Below are positions 26,825 to 35,724 of a DNA stretch of 64,000 bases, piece by piece. The number at the start of each line of letters is the position of its first letter. Position 1 is the first letter of the stretch. A model generated the notes under the pieces. It searched no databases and had not been told where the DNA came from. It saw only the letters and a program-made list of their open reading frames with translations. The position numbers and the translations under genes were made by a program. Origin of the DNA: Ruegeria denitrificans (GTDB lineage: Bacteria > Pseudomonadota > Alphaproteobacteria > Rhodobacterales > Rhodobacteraceae); the NCBI RefSeq assembly GCF_001458295.1, contig NZ_CYUD01000008.1:1-64000 (forward strand), in the 5' to 3' direction.

Positions 26825-27399
26825 TGGCTTTGTCTGGCCCGCAAAAAACGGTGATGCAGACACTTGGTGTGGTCGTGTTCATGGGTGGCATGGCGTGGGC
26901 AGCGGTACCGTTTTACGACTGGTTCTGCCGTGTAACCGGGTTTGGTGGCACCCCCGGTGTGGCCGAGCAAGTTTCGGAAGAAATCCTGGACCGCGTCGTA
27001 ACGGTTCGCTTTGACGCCTCAAAAGCCAAGGACATGCCATGGGACTTCAAGCCGGTCGAGCGCGAGATGGACGTGCGTATCGGTGAGACCGGATTGGCCT
27101 TTTATGAGGCTTACAACCCAACCGATCGCCCGATTGCCGGGCAGGCGTCTTACAACGTTGCGCCTTATTCGGCTGGTGGGTATTTCCAAAAAATTGCCTG
27201 TTTCTGCTTTGACGAACAGGTGCTGCAACCCGGTGAACGAGTGCAGATGCCGGTAACCTTCTTCGTCGACCCAGAAATCGTCGAGGACCTGGAAGCCAAG
27301 TATGTGCATACGATTACTCTGTCGTATACATTCTACGAAATTGACCTGCCCGAGGGCTACGCCGCCCTCGACGTGCAGGCAGACACAAACAAGAACTAA
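26824..27399 (+). CDS. ctaG: Cytochrome c oxidase assembly protein CtaG/Cox11
   Basis: A 191-residue copper chaperone that delivers copper to the CuB site of subunit I. An N-terminal membrane anchor (VMQTLGVVVFMGGMAWAAVPFYDWFCRVTGFGG) is followed by the periplasmic Ig-like domain with the copper motif KIACFCFDEQVLQPGE near residues 121-136. Start at 26824 overlaps the stop of the preceding small gene. Confidence 0.94.
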   Translation: MALSGPQKTVMQTLGVVVFMGGMAWAAVPFYDWFCRVTGFGGTPGVAEQVSEEILDRVVTVRFDASKAKDMPWDFKPVEREMDVRIGETGLAFYEAYNPTDRPIAGQASYNVAPYSAGGYFQKIACFCFDEQVLQPGERVQMPVTFFVDPEIVEDLEAKYVHTITLSYTFYEIDLPEGYAALDVQADTNKN

Positions 27400-27421
27400 C
27401 GCCTGTAGGTGAGGGACGCTG

Positions 27422-28237
27422 ATGGCACACGCTAAAAACCATGATTATCACATTCTGGCCCCGTCGATCTGGCCACTGATCGGCGCGATTGGCGGCTTTG
27501 TGATGCTGTTCGGAGCCGTCCTTTGGATGCACGGTATTACACCGTTTGTGTTCTGGGCTGGCCTTGTGGCCGTGCTGTACACCATGTTCGCCTGGTGGTC
27601 CGAAGTTGTGGCCGAGAGCCGTGCGGGTGACCACACACCGGTTGTGCGCATCGGTCTGCGTTACGGTTTCATCTTGTTCGTGATGTCCGAGGTGATGTTC
27701 TTCTTTGCTTGGTTCTGGTCGTTCTTCAAACATCGCATGTACCCGATGTACGACTATGCCGGCACGGAATACATCCAGCCGGATATCCATGCGGTTGACC
27801 CGTTTCACCTGCCGCTGATCAACACGCTGGTTCTGCTTCTGTCAGGCTGTGCGATCACCTGGGCGCACCATGCGCTGGTGCATGACAATGACCGCAAGGC
27901 GCTGATCAACGGCCTGGCTATCGGTATCGTCCTGGGTATTGCGTTTACTGCCCTGCAGGGTTTCGAATATTATGAATTGCTGGCCCATGAAGGCTGGAAA
28001 TTCGGTGACGACCAATTCTATTCGAACTTCTTCATGGCCACAGGCTTTCACGGTTTCCACGTGATTATCGGGACCATCTTCCTGTCGGTCTGTTTGATCC
28101 GGGCACTACGCGGTGACTTCACCCCCGAAAAGCATGTCGGATTTGAAGCGGCGGCTTGGTACTGGCACTTCGTCGATGTAGTCTGGCTGTTCCTGTTCTT
28201 CGCTGTCTACATCTGGGGTCAGGCCCCGCTTATGTAA
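27422..28237 (+). CDS. ctaE: Cytochrome c oxidase subunit III
   Basis: A 271-residue integral membrane subunit with seven predicted helices. Conserved family sequences include [20 protein letters not shown] at the N-terminus, [17 protein letters not shown] near 85-101, [14 protein letters not shown] near 205 and [23 protein letters not shown] at the end. It stabilises the oxidase core and its proton uptake. It follows ctaG by 22 bases and is closed by a strong terminator. Confidence 0.95.
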   Translation: MAHAKNHDYHILAPSIWPLIGAIGGFVMLFGAVLWMHGITPFVFWAGLVAVLYTMFAWWSEVVAESRAGDHTPVVRIGLRYGFILFVMSEVMFFFAWFWSFFKHRMYPMYDYAGTEYIQPDIHAVDPFHLPLINTLVLLLSGCAITWAHHALVHDNDRKALINGLAIGIVLGIAFTALQGFEYYELLAHEGWKFGDDQFYSNFFMATGFHGFHVIIGTIFLSVCLIRALRGDFTPEKHVGFEAAAWYWHFVDVVWLFLFFAVYIWGQAPLM

Positions 28238-28260
28238 CGCCGATCAGGCAATTAGATTGC

Positions 28261-28287
28261 AAAAGCCGCCCGCGGGGGCGGCTTTTT
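28261..28287 (+). terminator. Rho-independent terminator after ctaE
   Basis: GCCGCCC at 28265-28271 pairs with GGGCGGC at 28276-28282, extended by AAAA/TTTT, with TTTTT at 28283-28287. It is a textbook intrinsic terminator 24 bases past the ctaE stop. Confidence 0.9.
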
Positions 28288-28295
28288 CTCTATCC

Positions 28296-28339
28296 GGGGC
28301 GCAAGATTGCGCCCCATACAATTGCGTGGTTGCAATTGT
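28296..28339 (+). other. Two further hairpins upstream of the SURF1 gene
   Basis: GGGGCGCAA at 28296-28304 pairs with TTGCGCCCC at 28307-28315. ACAATTGC at 28318-28325 pairs with GCAATTGT at 28332-28339. Neither has a T-run. They lie 65-108 bases upstream of the SURF1 start and could be leader structures or operators for the SURF1-thrC transcript. Confidence 0.5.
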
Positions 28340-28403
28340 GCCTGTGCAGCCCTTAACAAGACGCCGGTTCTGACCCTTTTGTGCAACGAAACTTGGTTCT
28401 GAC

Positions 28404-29081
28404 ATGCGCCGTATTCTTTTCCCGCTGATCTTTGGCATTGTCGGTCTGGCAATTCTGTTGTCTCTGGGCGCGTGGCAAGTACAGCGGCTGACGTGGAAAG
28501 AGGATTTGCTGGCCGAGATTGAGGGTCGGATTGCCGGAGATTCCAAGCCATTGCCTGTAGAACTCGACCCTGAGGGCGACCGATACACGCCCGTTGCGAT
28601 CTCAGGGCAGATGTTGCCGGGCGAAGTTCACGTGTTGGTCTCGGTCAAACAAGTCGGTCCTGGCTATCGCATCATTGCGCCGTTTCAGACAGGCGACCGC
28701 ACCATTCTGGTGGACCGTGGGTTCGTGCCCACGACGGCCAAAGCCGTAGAACGTCAGATTGGCGCCATGGAGGTGACCGGAAACCTTCATTGGCCGGATG
28801 AGATTGATAGCTATACACCCGAGCCCGATATCGATGAAAATATCTGGTTCGCACGCGATGTGCCCACCTTGGCGACCGCATTGAATACGGAACCTGTGTT
28901 GCTGATCGCACGATCGCGCACCGACGCGGAAGTTACTCCCCTGCCTGTTGACACAGCAGGTATTCCGAATGACCACCTGCAATATGCGGTAACCTGGTTT
29001 GGTCTGGCCCTGGTCTGGGCCGCGATGACCGTTTACTTTCTGTGGCGCAGCCGCGCCCCTTCAAAGAGTGAAGCGCAATGA
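28404..29081 (+). CDS. SURF1-family oxidase assembly protein
   Basis: A 225-residue membrane protein with one helix at each end (residues 3-19 and about 192-212) around a periplasmic domain, the SURF1 topology. Recognisable sequences are LSLGAWQVQRLTWKEDLL near 18-35, DRYTPVAISGQM near 60, and PNDHLQYAVTWFGLALVW near 188. SURF1 helps insert heme A into subunit I. Its stop overlaps the thrC start (ATGA), so oxidase assembly and threonine synthesis share a transcript. Confidence 0.9.
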   Translation: MRRILFPLIFGIVGLAILLSLGAWQVQRLTWKEDLLAEIEGRIAGDSKPLPVELDPEGDRYTPVAISGQMLPGEVHVLVSVKQVGPGYRIIAPFQTGDRTILVDRGFVPTTAKAVERQIGAMEVTGNLHWPDEIDSYTPEPDIDENIWFARDVPTLATALNTEPVLLIARSRTDAEVTPLPVDTAGIPNDHLQYAVTWFGLALVWAAMTVYFLWRSRAPSKSEAQ

Positions 29082-30466
29082 AATATATCTCGACCCGTGG
29101 CCAAGCGCCGGAACTGACATTTGAAGAGGCGATGCTGACCGGGCTGGCCCGTGACGGTGGCCTGTACCTGCCCGCCGAAATCCCAGTGATGAGTCAGGAT
29201 GAGATCGCGGCGCTGGCAGGTTTGCCTTATGAGGAAATCGCCTTTCGGGTGATGTGGCCCTATGTCAGCGGATCGTTCGCTGAGGATGAATTCCAGGAAA
29301 TCATTGCCCGTGCGTATGAGGGATTTGGCCATGATGCCCGCGCACCGCTGAAGCAACTGAACGAGAACCACTTCCTACTGGAGCTGTTTCACGGCCCGAC
29401 CTTGGCGTTCAAGGACTTTGCCATGCAGTTGATTGGCCAGTTGTTCCAGGTGGCCCTGAAACGGCGTGGTGAACGTGTGACCATCGTGGGCGCCACCAGT
29501 GGAGACACCGGGTCGGCCGCGATTGAGGCGTTCCGGGGGCTGGACGCTGTGGACGTGTTTATCCTGTTCCCTCACGGCCGAGTGTCCGAAGTGCAGCGTC
29601 GTCAGATGACGACGCCTGCGGATAGCAATGTGCACGCGCTGGCCGTTGACGGTGACTTTGACGATTGTCAGGCCGCCGTGAAAGACATGTTCAACGATTT
29701 CGACTTCCGTGATGGGGTTAAACTGGCGGGCGTGAACTCCATCAACTTTGCTCGCGTGTTGGCGCAGGTGGTCTACTATTTCTCGGCGGCGACCAGCCTT
29801 GGCGCGCCACATCGCAAGGTCAGCTTCACCGTTCCAACCGGCAATTTTGGTGACATCTTTGCCGGCTATATCGCCAAGCGCATGGGGCTGCCCATCGACC
29901 GCTTGGTTGTGGCCACGAACCAGAACGACATTCTGCATCGCTGCTTGTCTGGTGAAGGTTATTTCAAGGGCGACACCATCCCTTCGATCAGCCCGTCGAT
30001 GGATATTCAGGTCAGCTCGAACTTTGAGCGCGCGCTGTACTATGCCTATGGCGAGGATGGTGCTGCCGTGGCGCAGTTGATGGACGAACTGAAGAATGGC
30101 GGCTTCAACGTCAGCCAAGGCGCAATGGAGGCGCTGCGTGAGAATTTCGACTCGGGCCGCGTGTCCGAGGATGAAACTCTGGCAACGATCAAAACCACCT
30201 TGGCCAACAGCGCCGAGCTGGTTTGCCCTCATACTGCCGTGGGTATCAAAGTGGCGGAAGATCACCGAACGGCGGATGTGCCGATGATCACTTTGGCCAC
30301 CGCGCACCCAGCGAAATTCCCGGCGGCGGTTGAGAAGGCAAGCGACGTGCATCCGCCTCTTCCATCCCGCATGTCTGATCTGTATGAACGTCCAGAACGG
30401 GTGACCCGCATCGCCAATGATCTGGGTGCCATCGAGGATCATATCAAAAGGCATATTGCTGAGTGA
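29078..30466 (+). CDS. thrC: Threonine synthase
   Basis: A 462-residue PLP enzyme that converts O-phosphohomoserine to threonine. The PLP lysine is in GPTLAFKDFAMQLIG near residue 110, the phosphate-binding loop in GATSGDTGSAA near 141, and VPTGNFGDIFAGYIAKRMG near 250. The length is that of the long, bacterial-fungal type (class 1). Translation is coupled at both ends: 4-base overlaps with the SURF1 gene and with the following M16 peptidase (GTGA). Confidence 0.95.
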   Translation: MKYISTRGQAPELTFEEAMLTGLARDGGLYLPAEIPVMSQDEIAALAGLPYEEIAFRVMWPYVSGSFAEDEFQEIIARAYEGFGHDARAPLKQLNENHFLLELFHGPTLAFKDFAMQLIGQLFQVALKRRGERVTIVGATSGDTGSAAIEAFRGLDAVDVFILFPHGRVSEVQRRQMTTPADSNVHALAVDGDFDDCQAAVKDMFNDFDFRDGVKLAGVNSINFARVLAQVVYYFSAATSLGAPHRKVSFTVPTGNFGDIFAGYIAKRMGLPIDRLVVATNQNDILHRCLSGEGYFKGDTIPSISPSMDIQVSSNFERALYYAYGEDGAAVAQLMDELKNGGFNVSQGAMEALRENFDSGRVSEDETLATIKTTLANSAELVCPHTAVGIKVAEDHRTADVPMITLATAHPAKFPAAVEKASDVHPPLPSRMSDLYERPERVTRIANDLGAIEDHIKRHIAE

Positions 30467-31725
30467 CTGTCAGACAAGACCAACTGAAGAACGGCTTTCG
30501 TATCGTCAGTGAACATATGCCGGGGCTGCAATCGGCGGCCATCGGCATCTGGGTAACCGCCGGCGGGCGGCATGAACGGATCGAACAGAACGGGATTGCG
30601 CATTTCCTTGAGCATATGGCGTTCAAGGGAACCGCGCGCAGGTCCGCGCTGCAAATCGCCGAGGCGATCGAGGATGTGGGCGGCTATATCAACGCCTACA
30701 CCTCGCGCGAGGTAACGGCCTATTACGCGCGTGTTCTGAAAGATGACGTGGCGCTGGCGATGGATGTGATTGGTGACATCGTTTTGAATCCGGTCTTTGA
30801 TCCGCGCGAGATCGAGGTTGAACGCGGTGTGATCCTGCAGGAGATCGGTCAGGCTTATGACACTCCGGACGACGTGATTTTCGACTGGTTGCAAGAGCAG
30901 AGCTATCACGATCAACCTTTGGGCCGCACCATTCTGGGCCCGACCGAGCGGGTCAGCGCCTTTTCGCGCGAGGACTTGTCAGGCTTCGTGGCTGAACACT
31001 ACGGGCCCGAGCAGATGATCCTGTCTGCCGCTGGTGCCGTGGACCACGACACGCTGATGAAGATGGCCGAAGAGATGTTTGGTCATCTGCAACCACGCAA
31101 GGGGTTGACCCCTGAAACAGCCCTCTTCACTGGTGGTGAAGCACGGCAGGAGAAAGAGCTGGAGCAAGCTCATTTTGCACTGGCGCTGGAAAGCCCCGGC
31201 TATCGCGACGATGCGATCTATACGGCGCAGATCTATTCGACGGCGTTGGGCGGGGGCATGTCCTCGCGTTTGTTCCAAGAGGTGCGCGAGACGCGCGGGC
31301 TCTGCTATACGATCTTTGCGCAGACTGGGGCTTATGCCGATACCGGTACGACCACGATCTATGCCGGAACCTCGGCGGATCAGGTGGGTGAGTTGGCCAC
31401 GATCACCATTGATGAGATGAAGCGCGCTGCCGAAGACATGAGCGCGCAAGAGGTTGCCCGTGCGCGTGCCCAGATGAAGGCCGGGATGCTGATGGGGTTG
31501 GAAAGCCCATCGAACCGGGCGGAACGTCTGGCCCGGCTGGTGCAGATCTGGGGGCGTGTGCCTTCGCTTGAGGATACGGTCGCCAAAATTGATGCGGTCA
31601 GCACCGCGGACGTTCGCGCCTTTGCGGAACAGATGGCAGTGCAAGCGCCTGCTGCTTTGGCGCTGTACGGCCCGGTCTCGGGCGCGCCGACACTGGCCGA
31701 ATTGCAGGAGAGGCGTGCGGCGTGA
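30463..31725 (+). CDS. M16-family zinc peptidase
   Basis: A 420-residue pitrilysin/processing-peptidase-type protein. The inverted zinc motif HFLEH (GIAHFLEHMAFKGT) lies near residues 47-51, and the distant Glu ligand is in EIEVERGVILQEIG near 122. The glycine-rich loop GGGMSSRLFQEVRETRGLCY lies near 263. Cytoplasmic bacterial members have poorly known substrates. It starts with GTG inside the thrC stop. The order thrC-M16-GNAT is frequent in Rhodobacteraceae. Confidence 0.9.
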   Translation: MTVRQDQLKNGFRIVSEHMPGLQSAAIGIWVTAGGRHERIEQNGIAHFLEHMAFKGTARRSALQIAEAIEDVGGYINAYTSREVTAYYARVLKDDVALAMDVIGDIVLNPVFDPREIEVERGVILQEIGQAYDTPDDVIFDWLQEQSYHDQPLGRTILGPTERVSAFSREDLSGFVAEHYGPEQMILSAAGAVDHDTLMKMAEEMFGHLQPRKGLTPETALFTGGEARQEKELEQAHFALALESPGYRDDAIYTAQIYSTALGGGMSSRLFQEVRETRGLCYTIFAQTGAYADTGTTTIYAGTSADQVGELATITIDEMKRAAEDMSAQEVARARAQMKAGMLMGLESPSNRAERLARLVQIWGRVPSLEDTVAKIDAVSTADVRAFAEQMAVQAPAALALYGPVSGAPTLAELQERRAA

Positions 31726-32309
31726 TGCTGTTGGGCAGACGCAAGCTGAAACTCGAGACCGAGCGCCTGAGTCTGCGCCCGCCCGTCCATTCTGATTTCA
31801 ACGATTGGGCGGCGCTGCGGCGGGCGTCCGAAGAATACCTCACCCCGTGGGAGCCGATCTGGGCCAAGGATCACCTGACGCGCAAGTCTTTCACCAACCG
31901 GGTGTATTGGGCGCAACGCTCGGTGGCCAGCGGCACAGCGATCCCATTGTTCCTGTTCCGCCGCTCCGATGATGTTCTGATCGGGGCGATCACGCTGGAC
32001 AACGTGCGCCGGGGGCCAGCCCAGGCGGGAACGCTTGGCTATTGGACCGGCCAAGCCTTTGCTCGCAACGGATACATGCGCGAGGCTATTGGGGCGGTTG
32101 TCCACTATGCCTTCACCCGCCTGGACCTGAGCCGGATCGAGGCCGCCTGTTTGCCGGAAAACAAACCCTCGCGCGGGTTGCTGGAAAGCTCGGGCTTTAA
32201 GTACGAGGGCGTTGCACAGTCATATCTGCAGATCAACGGGCGGTGGCGGACGCATGTTCTGTATGCCAGCCTGCGGTCGGACCGGCGCGGAAAGACCGAC
32301 GCGGGGTAG
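31725..32309 (+). CDS. GNAT N-acetyltransferase (RimJ/RimL-like)
   Basis: A 194-residue acetyltransferase with start ATG at 31725 overlapping the peptidase stop (TGATG); a GTG one codon earlier is also possible. The fold is marked by LETERLSLRPPVHSDFNDWAALR at the N-terminus, GAITLDNVRRGPAQAGTLGYW near 88, and the acetyl-CoA region ARNGYMREAIGAVVHYAF near 110. The pattern is like RimJ, which acetylates ribosomal protein N-termini. The actual substrate is unknown. Confidence 0.85.
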   Translation: MLLGRRKLKLETERLSLRPPVHSDFNDWAALRRASEEYLTPWEPIWAKDHLTRKSFTNRVYWAQRSVASGTAIPLFLFRRSDDVLIGAITLDNVRRGPAQAGTLGYWTGQAFARNGYMREAIGAVVHYAFTRLDLSRIEAACLPENKPSRGLLESSGFKYEGVAQSYLQINGRWRTHVLYASLRSDRRGKTDAG

Positions 32310-32368
32310 GGGCTCTGCCCCCGTCGCGGCAAGCCGCACTTCCCCCGGGATATTTTGGGCTAGGTGAA
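32309..32368 (+). repeat. Extragenic hairpin repeat, copy A
   Basis: GGGGC-TCT-GCCCC (32309-32321), GCGGC-AA-GCCGC (32326-32337), and CCCCCGGGATATTT...GGTGAA (32342-32368) follow the GNAT stop. The 'GGCTCTGCC' core plus 'CCCCGGRATATTT..GGC.AG.TGAA' module is shared with 41242-41284. This kind of sequence recurs between genes in Roseobacter genomes as I recall. The first hairpin could also terminate transcription. Confidence 0.55.
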
Positions 32369-32410
32369 CAAGGGGCATGACTTGTTGGCGTTCTGCGCTA
32401 CACTTGCCTC

Positions 32411-33229
32411 ATGCGCTGGGTTGTTGCGGCATTGATGGTGATCTCGGGCGGGGCTGCGGCGCAGGAGCGGCGGCCGAGCCATTGTATCGCCATCGCGGAT
32501 GCAGCGCCGGGGATCGAGTATATTCACAAGGCGGCGTGGCAGGACCCGATTCCCGAGTTTTCCGTGCGGATCAGCTATATCGCCCATGCCTCTTTCCTGA
32601 TCCAGACGCAGGGCGGGTTGAACGCGGTGACGGATTTCACCGGTTTTATCGGTAGCGCCGATTTGATCCCGGACGTGGTTACCATGAACCACGCTCACAG
32701 CACCCATTGGACGGCCCATCCCGATCCTGCGATCCCACATGTGTTGCCGGGGTGGGGCGATTTCGGGCAGGGGATCGATCATTACCTTGATCTGGGCGAG
32801 ATGCTGGTACGCAATGTCTCGACCGATATCCGATCTGCCTATGGCGGAGTAGAAGAGCGCGGCAATTCGATCTTTGTGTTCGAGGTCGAAGGGCTGTGCA
32901 TCGGCCATCTGGGCCATTTGCACCATATGCCATCAGACGAGCAATTCGCGGCATTGGGGCGTCTGGATGTTGTCATGGCGGCGGTGGATGGGGGAACGAC
33001 CATGCCTCTGCCCGAGATGATCTCGGTTTTGAAGCGATTGAAGAGTTCTGTCATCATTCCGATGCACTGGTTCTCGGGCTTTTCGCTGGATCGGTTTCTG
33101 GTCGATATCCGCAATGATTTTCCGGTCGAGCGCAAGGGTGTGACCGAGATCACCGTGTCGCTGCGAACCTTGCCAAGCCAGCCCACCGTGGTCGTACTGG
33201 AACCACGCCATCTGATTGAACTGGAATAG
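32411..33229 (+). CDS. Secreted metallo-beta-lactamase-fold hydrolase
   Basis: A 272-residue protein with a signal peptide (MRWVVAALMVISGGAAAQ). The MBL fold is suggested by ISYIAHASFLIQTQGGLNAVTDFTGF near 56-80, the metal loop VTMNHAHSTHW near 93-103, the GHLGHLHHM histidines near 160-168, VVMAAVDGG near 185, and IPMHWF near 217. The canonical HxHxDH is HAHSTH here, so the usual second-metal Asp is Thr. UlaG-like proteins are the closest family I recognise. The substrate is unknown. Confidence 0.75.
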   Translation: MRWVVAALMVISGGAAAQERRPSHCIAIADAAPGIEYIHKAAWQDPIPEFSVRISYIAHASFLIQTQGGLNAVTDFTGFIGSADLIPDVVTMNHAHSTHWTAHPDPAIPHVLPGWGDFGQGIDHYLDLGEMLVRNVSTDIRSAYGGVEERGNSIFVFEVEGLCIGHLGHLHHMPSDEQFAALGRLDVVMAAVDGGTTMPLPEMISVLKRLKSSVIIPMHWFSGFSLDRFLVDIRNDFPVERKGVTEITVSLRTLPSQPTVVVLEPRHLIELE

Positions 33230-33267
33230 GGCTTGTCCGCACGCGCCCGCTTGGGCAATGAAGAAGC

Positions 33268-34683
33268 ATGACATTGACTCCTGCAGACGAAACGCTGGCC
33301 CGCTTGATCCGGGCCGATCTGGGTGACGACATTCTGCGCCCGGTCACGGAACGCTATCTGGAAGAGCCGCGTCGCCGTTTTGCCGGTCATGCGGGTTTGC
33401 TGGCCCTGCCGCGCACGGTTGACGAAGTGTCGACGCTGGTGCGTCTGGCCGCGGACAAGCGGGTGCCGGTGGTTCCTTATGGCGGTGGCACCGGGCTGGT
33501 GGGCGGGCAGGTGATGCCCGATGGCCCTGCGCCGCTGGTAATCTCGCTGGAGCGGATGACGGCGATCCGGGCGGTTTATCCAACCGAGAATACTCTGATC
33601 GCCGAGGCGGGTGCAATTTTGGCCGATGTGCAGGCCGCGGCGGAAGAAGCCAACCGGCTGTTTCCCTTGGCCTTAGCGGCGCAAGGGTCGTGCCGGATCG
33701 GCGGAAACCTTGCCACCAATGCGGGCGGGGTCAACGTGCTGCGCTATGGCAATGCGCGGGACCTCTGTCTGGGGTTGGAAGCGGTTCTGCCCAGCGGTGA
33801 AATCTGGCACGGGCTAAGCCGATTGCGCAAGGACAACACCGGCTATGACCTGCGCAACTTGCTGATCGGGGCCGAGGGCACGTTGGGGATCATCACCGCA
33901 GCCTCGTTGAAGCTGCACCCCCGTCCTGAGGCAGTGGGGACCGCGATGCTGCAGGTTGCCTCACCCCAAGCCGCGATTGATCTGCTGTCGCTGGCCCACG
34001 ATCAACTGGGCGACGGGGTCAGCACATTTGAGCTGATCCACAAGCAGGGGCTGCAATTCCTGACCGAGGTCTTACCGGATGTGCGTCAGCCCTTCGCAAC
34101 CCAGCCCAAATGGTGTGTTCTGATCGAGCTTGGATTGTTCGCGGGGCACGCGCCCGCAGACGCGTTGGAAACGCTGTATATCGCGGCGGACAAAGCTGGT
34201 CTTGTTGGTGATGCGGTCATTGCGCAAAGCGAGGCGCAGCGTATGGACCTTTGGGCCGTGCGCGAACGTATCCCCGAGGCCAACCGGCTGATTGGGTCGG
34301 TGTCCAGCCACGATATCTCGGTCCCGATATCCCGTATTCCCGAATTCATTCAACACGGGGCCAAAGTTGTGGCCGGGCTTGGACCGTTCCGCATCAACTG
34401 CTTTGGACATCTTGGTGACGGTAACCTGCACTATAACGTGTTTCCGCCCTTGGGGCGCAATCGTTCGGAGTTTGACAACGAAAGGCAGGCTGTCAAACAC
34501 GCCGTGCATGATCTGGTGGACGCGTTTGACGGCTCGGTCAGTGCGGAGCATGGCGTGGGGCGGCTGAAAGTCGAAGATATTGAAAGATATGGCGACGCGA
34601 CAAAGCTGTCAGCAATGCGCGCCATCAAGGCGGCGCTGGACCCGCAGGGGATCATGAATCCGGGCGCGGTATTGAAACCCTAA
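33268..34683 (+). CDS. FAD-linked D-2-hydroxyacid dehydrogenase (GlcD/DLD family)
   Basis: A 471-residue oxidoreductase of the VAO/PCMH flavoprotein family. The FAD-binding part has VPVVPYGGGTGLVGGQVMP near 68-86 and IGGNLATNAGGVNVLRYGN near 147-165. The C-terminal substrate domain includes the metal-binding HLGDGNLHYNVFPP near 391 and AEHGVGRLK near 430. The family oxidises D-lactate, glycolate or D-2-hydroxyglutarate. Without a GlcE/GlcF neighbour, a D-2-hydroxyglutarate- or D-lactate-type dehydrogenase is more likely than glycolate oxidase. Confidence 0.88.
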   Translation: MTLTPADETLARLIRADLGDDILRPVTERYLEEPRRRFAGHAGLLALPRTVDEVSTLVRLAADKRVPVVPYGGGTGLVGGQVMPDGPAPLVISLERMTAIRAVYPTENTLIAEAGAILADVQAAAEEANRLFPLALAAQGSCRIGGNLATNAGGVNVLRYGNARDLCLGLEAVLPSGEIWHGLSRLRKDNTGYDLRNLLIGAEGTLGIITAASLKLHPRPEAVGTAMLQVASPQAAIDLLSLAHDQLGDGVSTFELIHKQGLQFLTEVLPDVRQPFATQPKWCVLIELGLFAGHAPADALETLYIAADKAGLVGDAVIAQSEAQRMDLWAVRERIPEANRLIGSVSSHDISVPISRIPEFIQHGAKVVAGLGPFRINCFGHLGDGNLHYNVFPPLGRNRSEFDNERQAVKHAVHDLVDAFDGSVSAEHGVGRLKVEDIERYGDATKLSAMRAIKAALDPQGIMNPGAVLKP

Positions 34684-34784
34684 GTTCATCTCGGCGTCGC
34701 GCGGATCATGCGTGTTAGGGGTAACTTATTTTTGAGGCTGCGGTATTCTCGATTGTCGAAGTTAGGTTCAAGACGGCAGGGCGG

Positions 34785-35324
34785 TCAAAGCCCTTCGAAT
34801 TCGCAAAGAACATGCACGTCCATGCCCATGCCTTCCAACACCTTGCGGCCACCCAGTTCCGGCAAATCGATGATAAACGAGCATGAGACGATCTCTCCCC
34901 CCAACCGTTCGATCAGCTTGATCCCGGCAGCGGCGGTGCCGCCGGTGGCCAGCAGGTCATCGACGACCAGAATTTTCTCACCTGGCATGATGGCGTCATC
35001 ATGTATCTCGACGATGGCCTCGCCATACTCCAGTTTGTAATCCTGGCTGATAGTGGTGCCGGGCAGCTTGCCCTTTTTGCGGATCGGCACAAAGCCGACG
35101 GACAGTTGGTGGGCAATCGCGCCGCCCAGAATGAAACCACGCGCCTCAAGGCCCACGACCTTGTCGATCCGCTCACCCGCATAGGGGTGCAACATCTGGT
35201 CGATGGCCATGCGGAACCCACGAGGATCGGCGAACAAGGTGGTGACGTCCCGGAACATGATCCCCTCATGCGGGAAATCGACGATGGTTCGGATGTAATC
35301 CCTGACCGACTTGTTTCTGGACAT
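34785..35324 (-). CDS. apt: Adenine phosphoribosyltransferase
   Basis: A 179-residue purine salvage enzyme making AMP from adenine and PRPP. The PRPP-binding motif is [17 protein letters not shown] near residues 119-135, and [17 protein letters not shown] near 57-73 is also typical. The ATG at 35324 has AAGGGG upstream; an in-frame TTG two codons earlier is less likely. On the same strand 3.2 kb away is mtnP, whose product releases adenine for this enzyme. Confidence 0.94.
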   Translation of the reverse strand: MSRNKSVRDYIRTIVDFPHEGIMFRDVTTLFADPRGFRMAIDQMLHPYAGERIDKVVGLEARGFILGGAIAHQLSVGFVPIRKKGKLPGTTISQDYKLEYGEAIVEIHDDAIMPGEKILVVDDLLATGGTAAAGIKLIERLGGEIVSCSFIIDLPELGGRKVLEGMGMDVHVLCEFEGL

Positions 35325-35456
35325 GGCCAACCCCTTTTGGCGTCAAAATACGCGGGCGTATGTGGCCCATCGGGGGCAACCTTGCAAGAAAAGATTATCT
35401 TGGCCGCCCGTGCGGTAATTCAGATTGGTATGAAGTTTCGTTGCCAGAATTCTAAA

Positions 35457-35505
35457 TTGTTGGTAGATGCGTCATATCGACATAATCTATGCATTGTATA
35501 TGCAT
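35457..35505 (+). promoter_or_regulatory. Promoter with phased TATGCAT repeats ahead of the RHH gene
   Basis: A possible -35 TTGTTG (35457-35462) and -10 CATAAT (35481-35486) are 18 bases apart. Two TATGCAT copies follow at 35488-35494 and 35499-35505, spaced 11 bases, one helical turn. Related ACGCAT units recur at 35515-35520 and 35544-35549. Such phased repeats are the usual target form of ribbon-helix-helix dimers. Confidence 0.5.
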
Positions 35506-35546
35506 CAGGTTTTTACGCATTCAAGCCTTGGGCAAGAGCAAGACGC

Positions 35547-35720
35547 ATGACAGAGACAGACGGCCAAGTTTCTACCAAGAAAAACAGTCAGTTAGTCCTG
35601 CGTCTGGACAAAGATGAACGGGACGCATTTGTCGAACTTTGCCGGGAACTGGACACGTCAGCTGCGCGTGAAATCCGACGATTTATTCGAGAGTTCATGA
35701 AAGAACACGAAGTGGATTGA
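35547..35720 (+). CDS. Small ribbon-helix-helix DNA-binding protein
   Basis: A 57-residue protein with start ATG at 35547. Residues 14-22 (SQLVLRLDK) look like the DNA-contacting beta strand, followed by two helices (DERDAFVELCRELDT and SAAREIRRFIREFMKEH), the CopG/Arc ribbon-helix-helix layout. No toxin gene lies downstream: the next gene, lysE-like, is convergent with only 4 bases between. It is therefore a lone regulator, perhaps self-regulating through the repeats upstream. The reading frame runs open for a long way upstream through non-coding sequence, so the short start is inferred from the fold. Confidence 0.7.
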   Translation: MTETDGQVSTKKNSQLVLRLDKDERDAFVELCRELDTSAAREIRRFIREFMKEHEVD

Positions 35721-35724
35721 ATCC

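Noticed and set aside
29375..30454. 359-codon open frame antisense to thrC
   Set aside because: Antisense shadow of a well-conserved gene; no domain recognisable.
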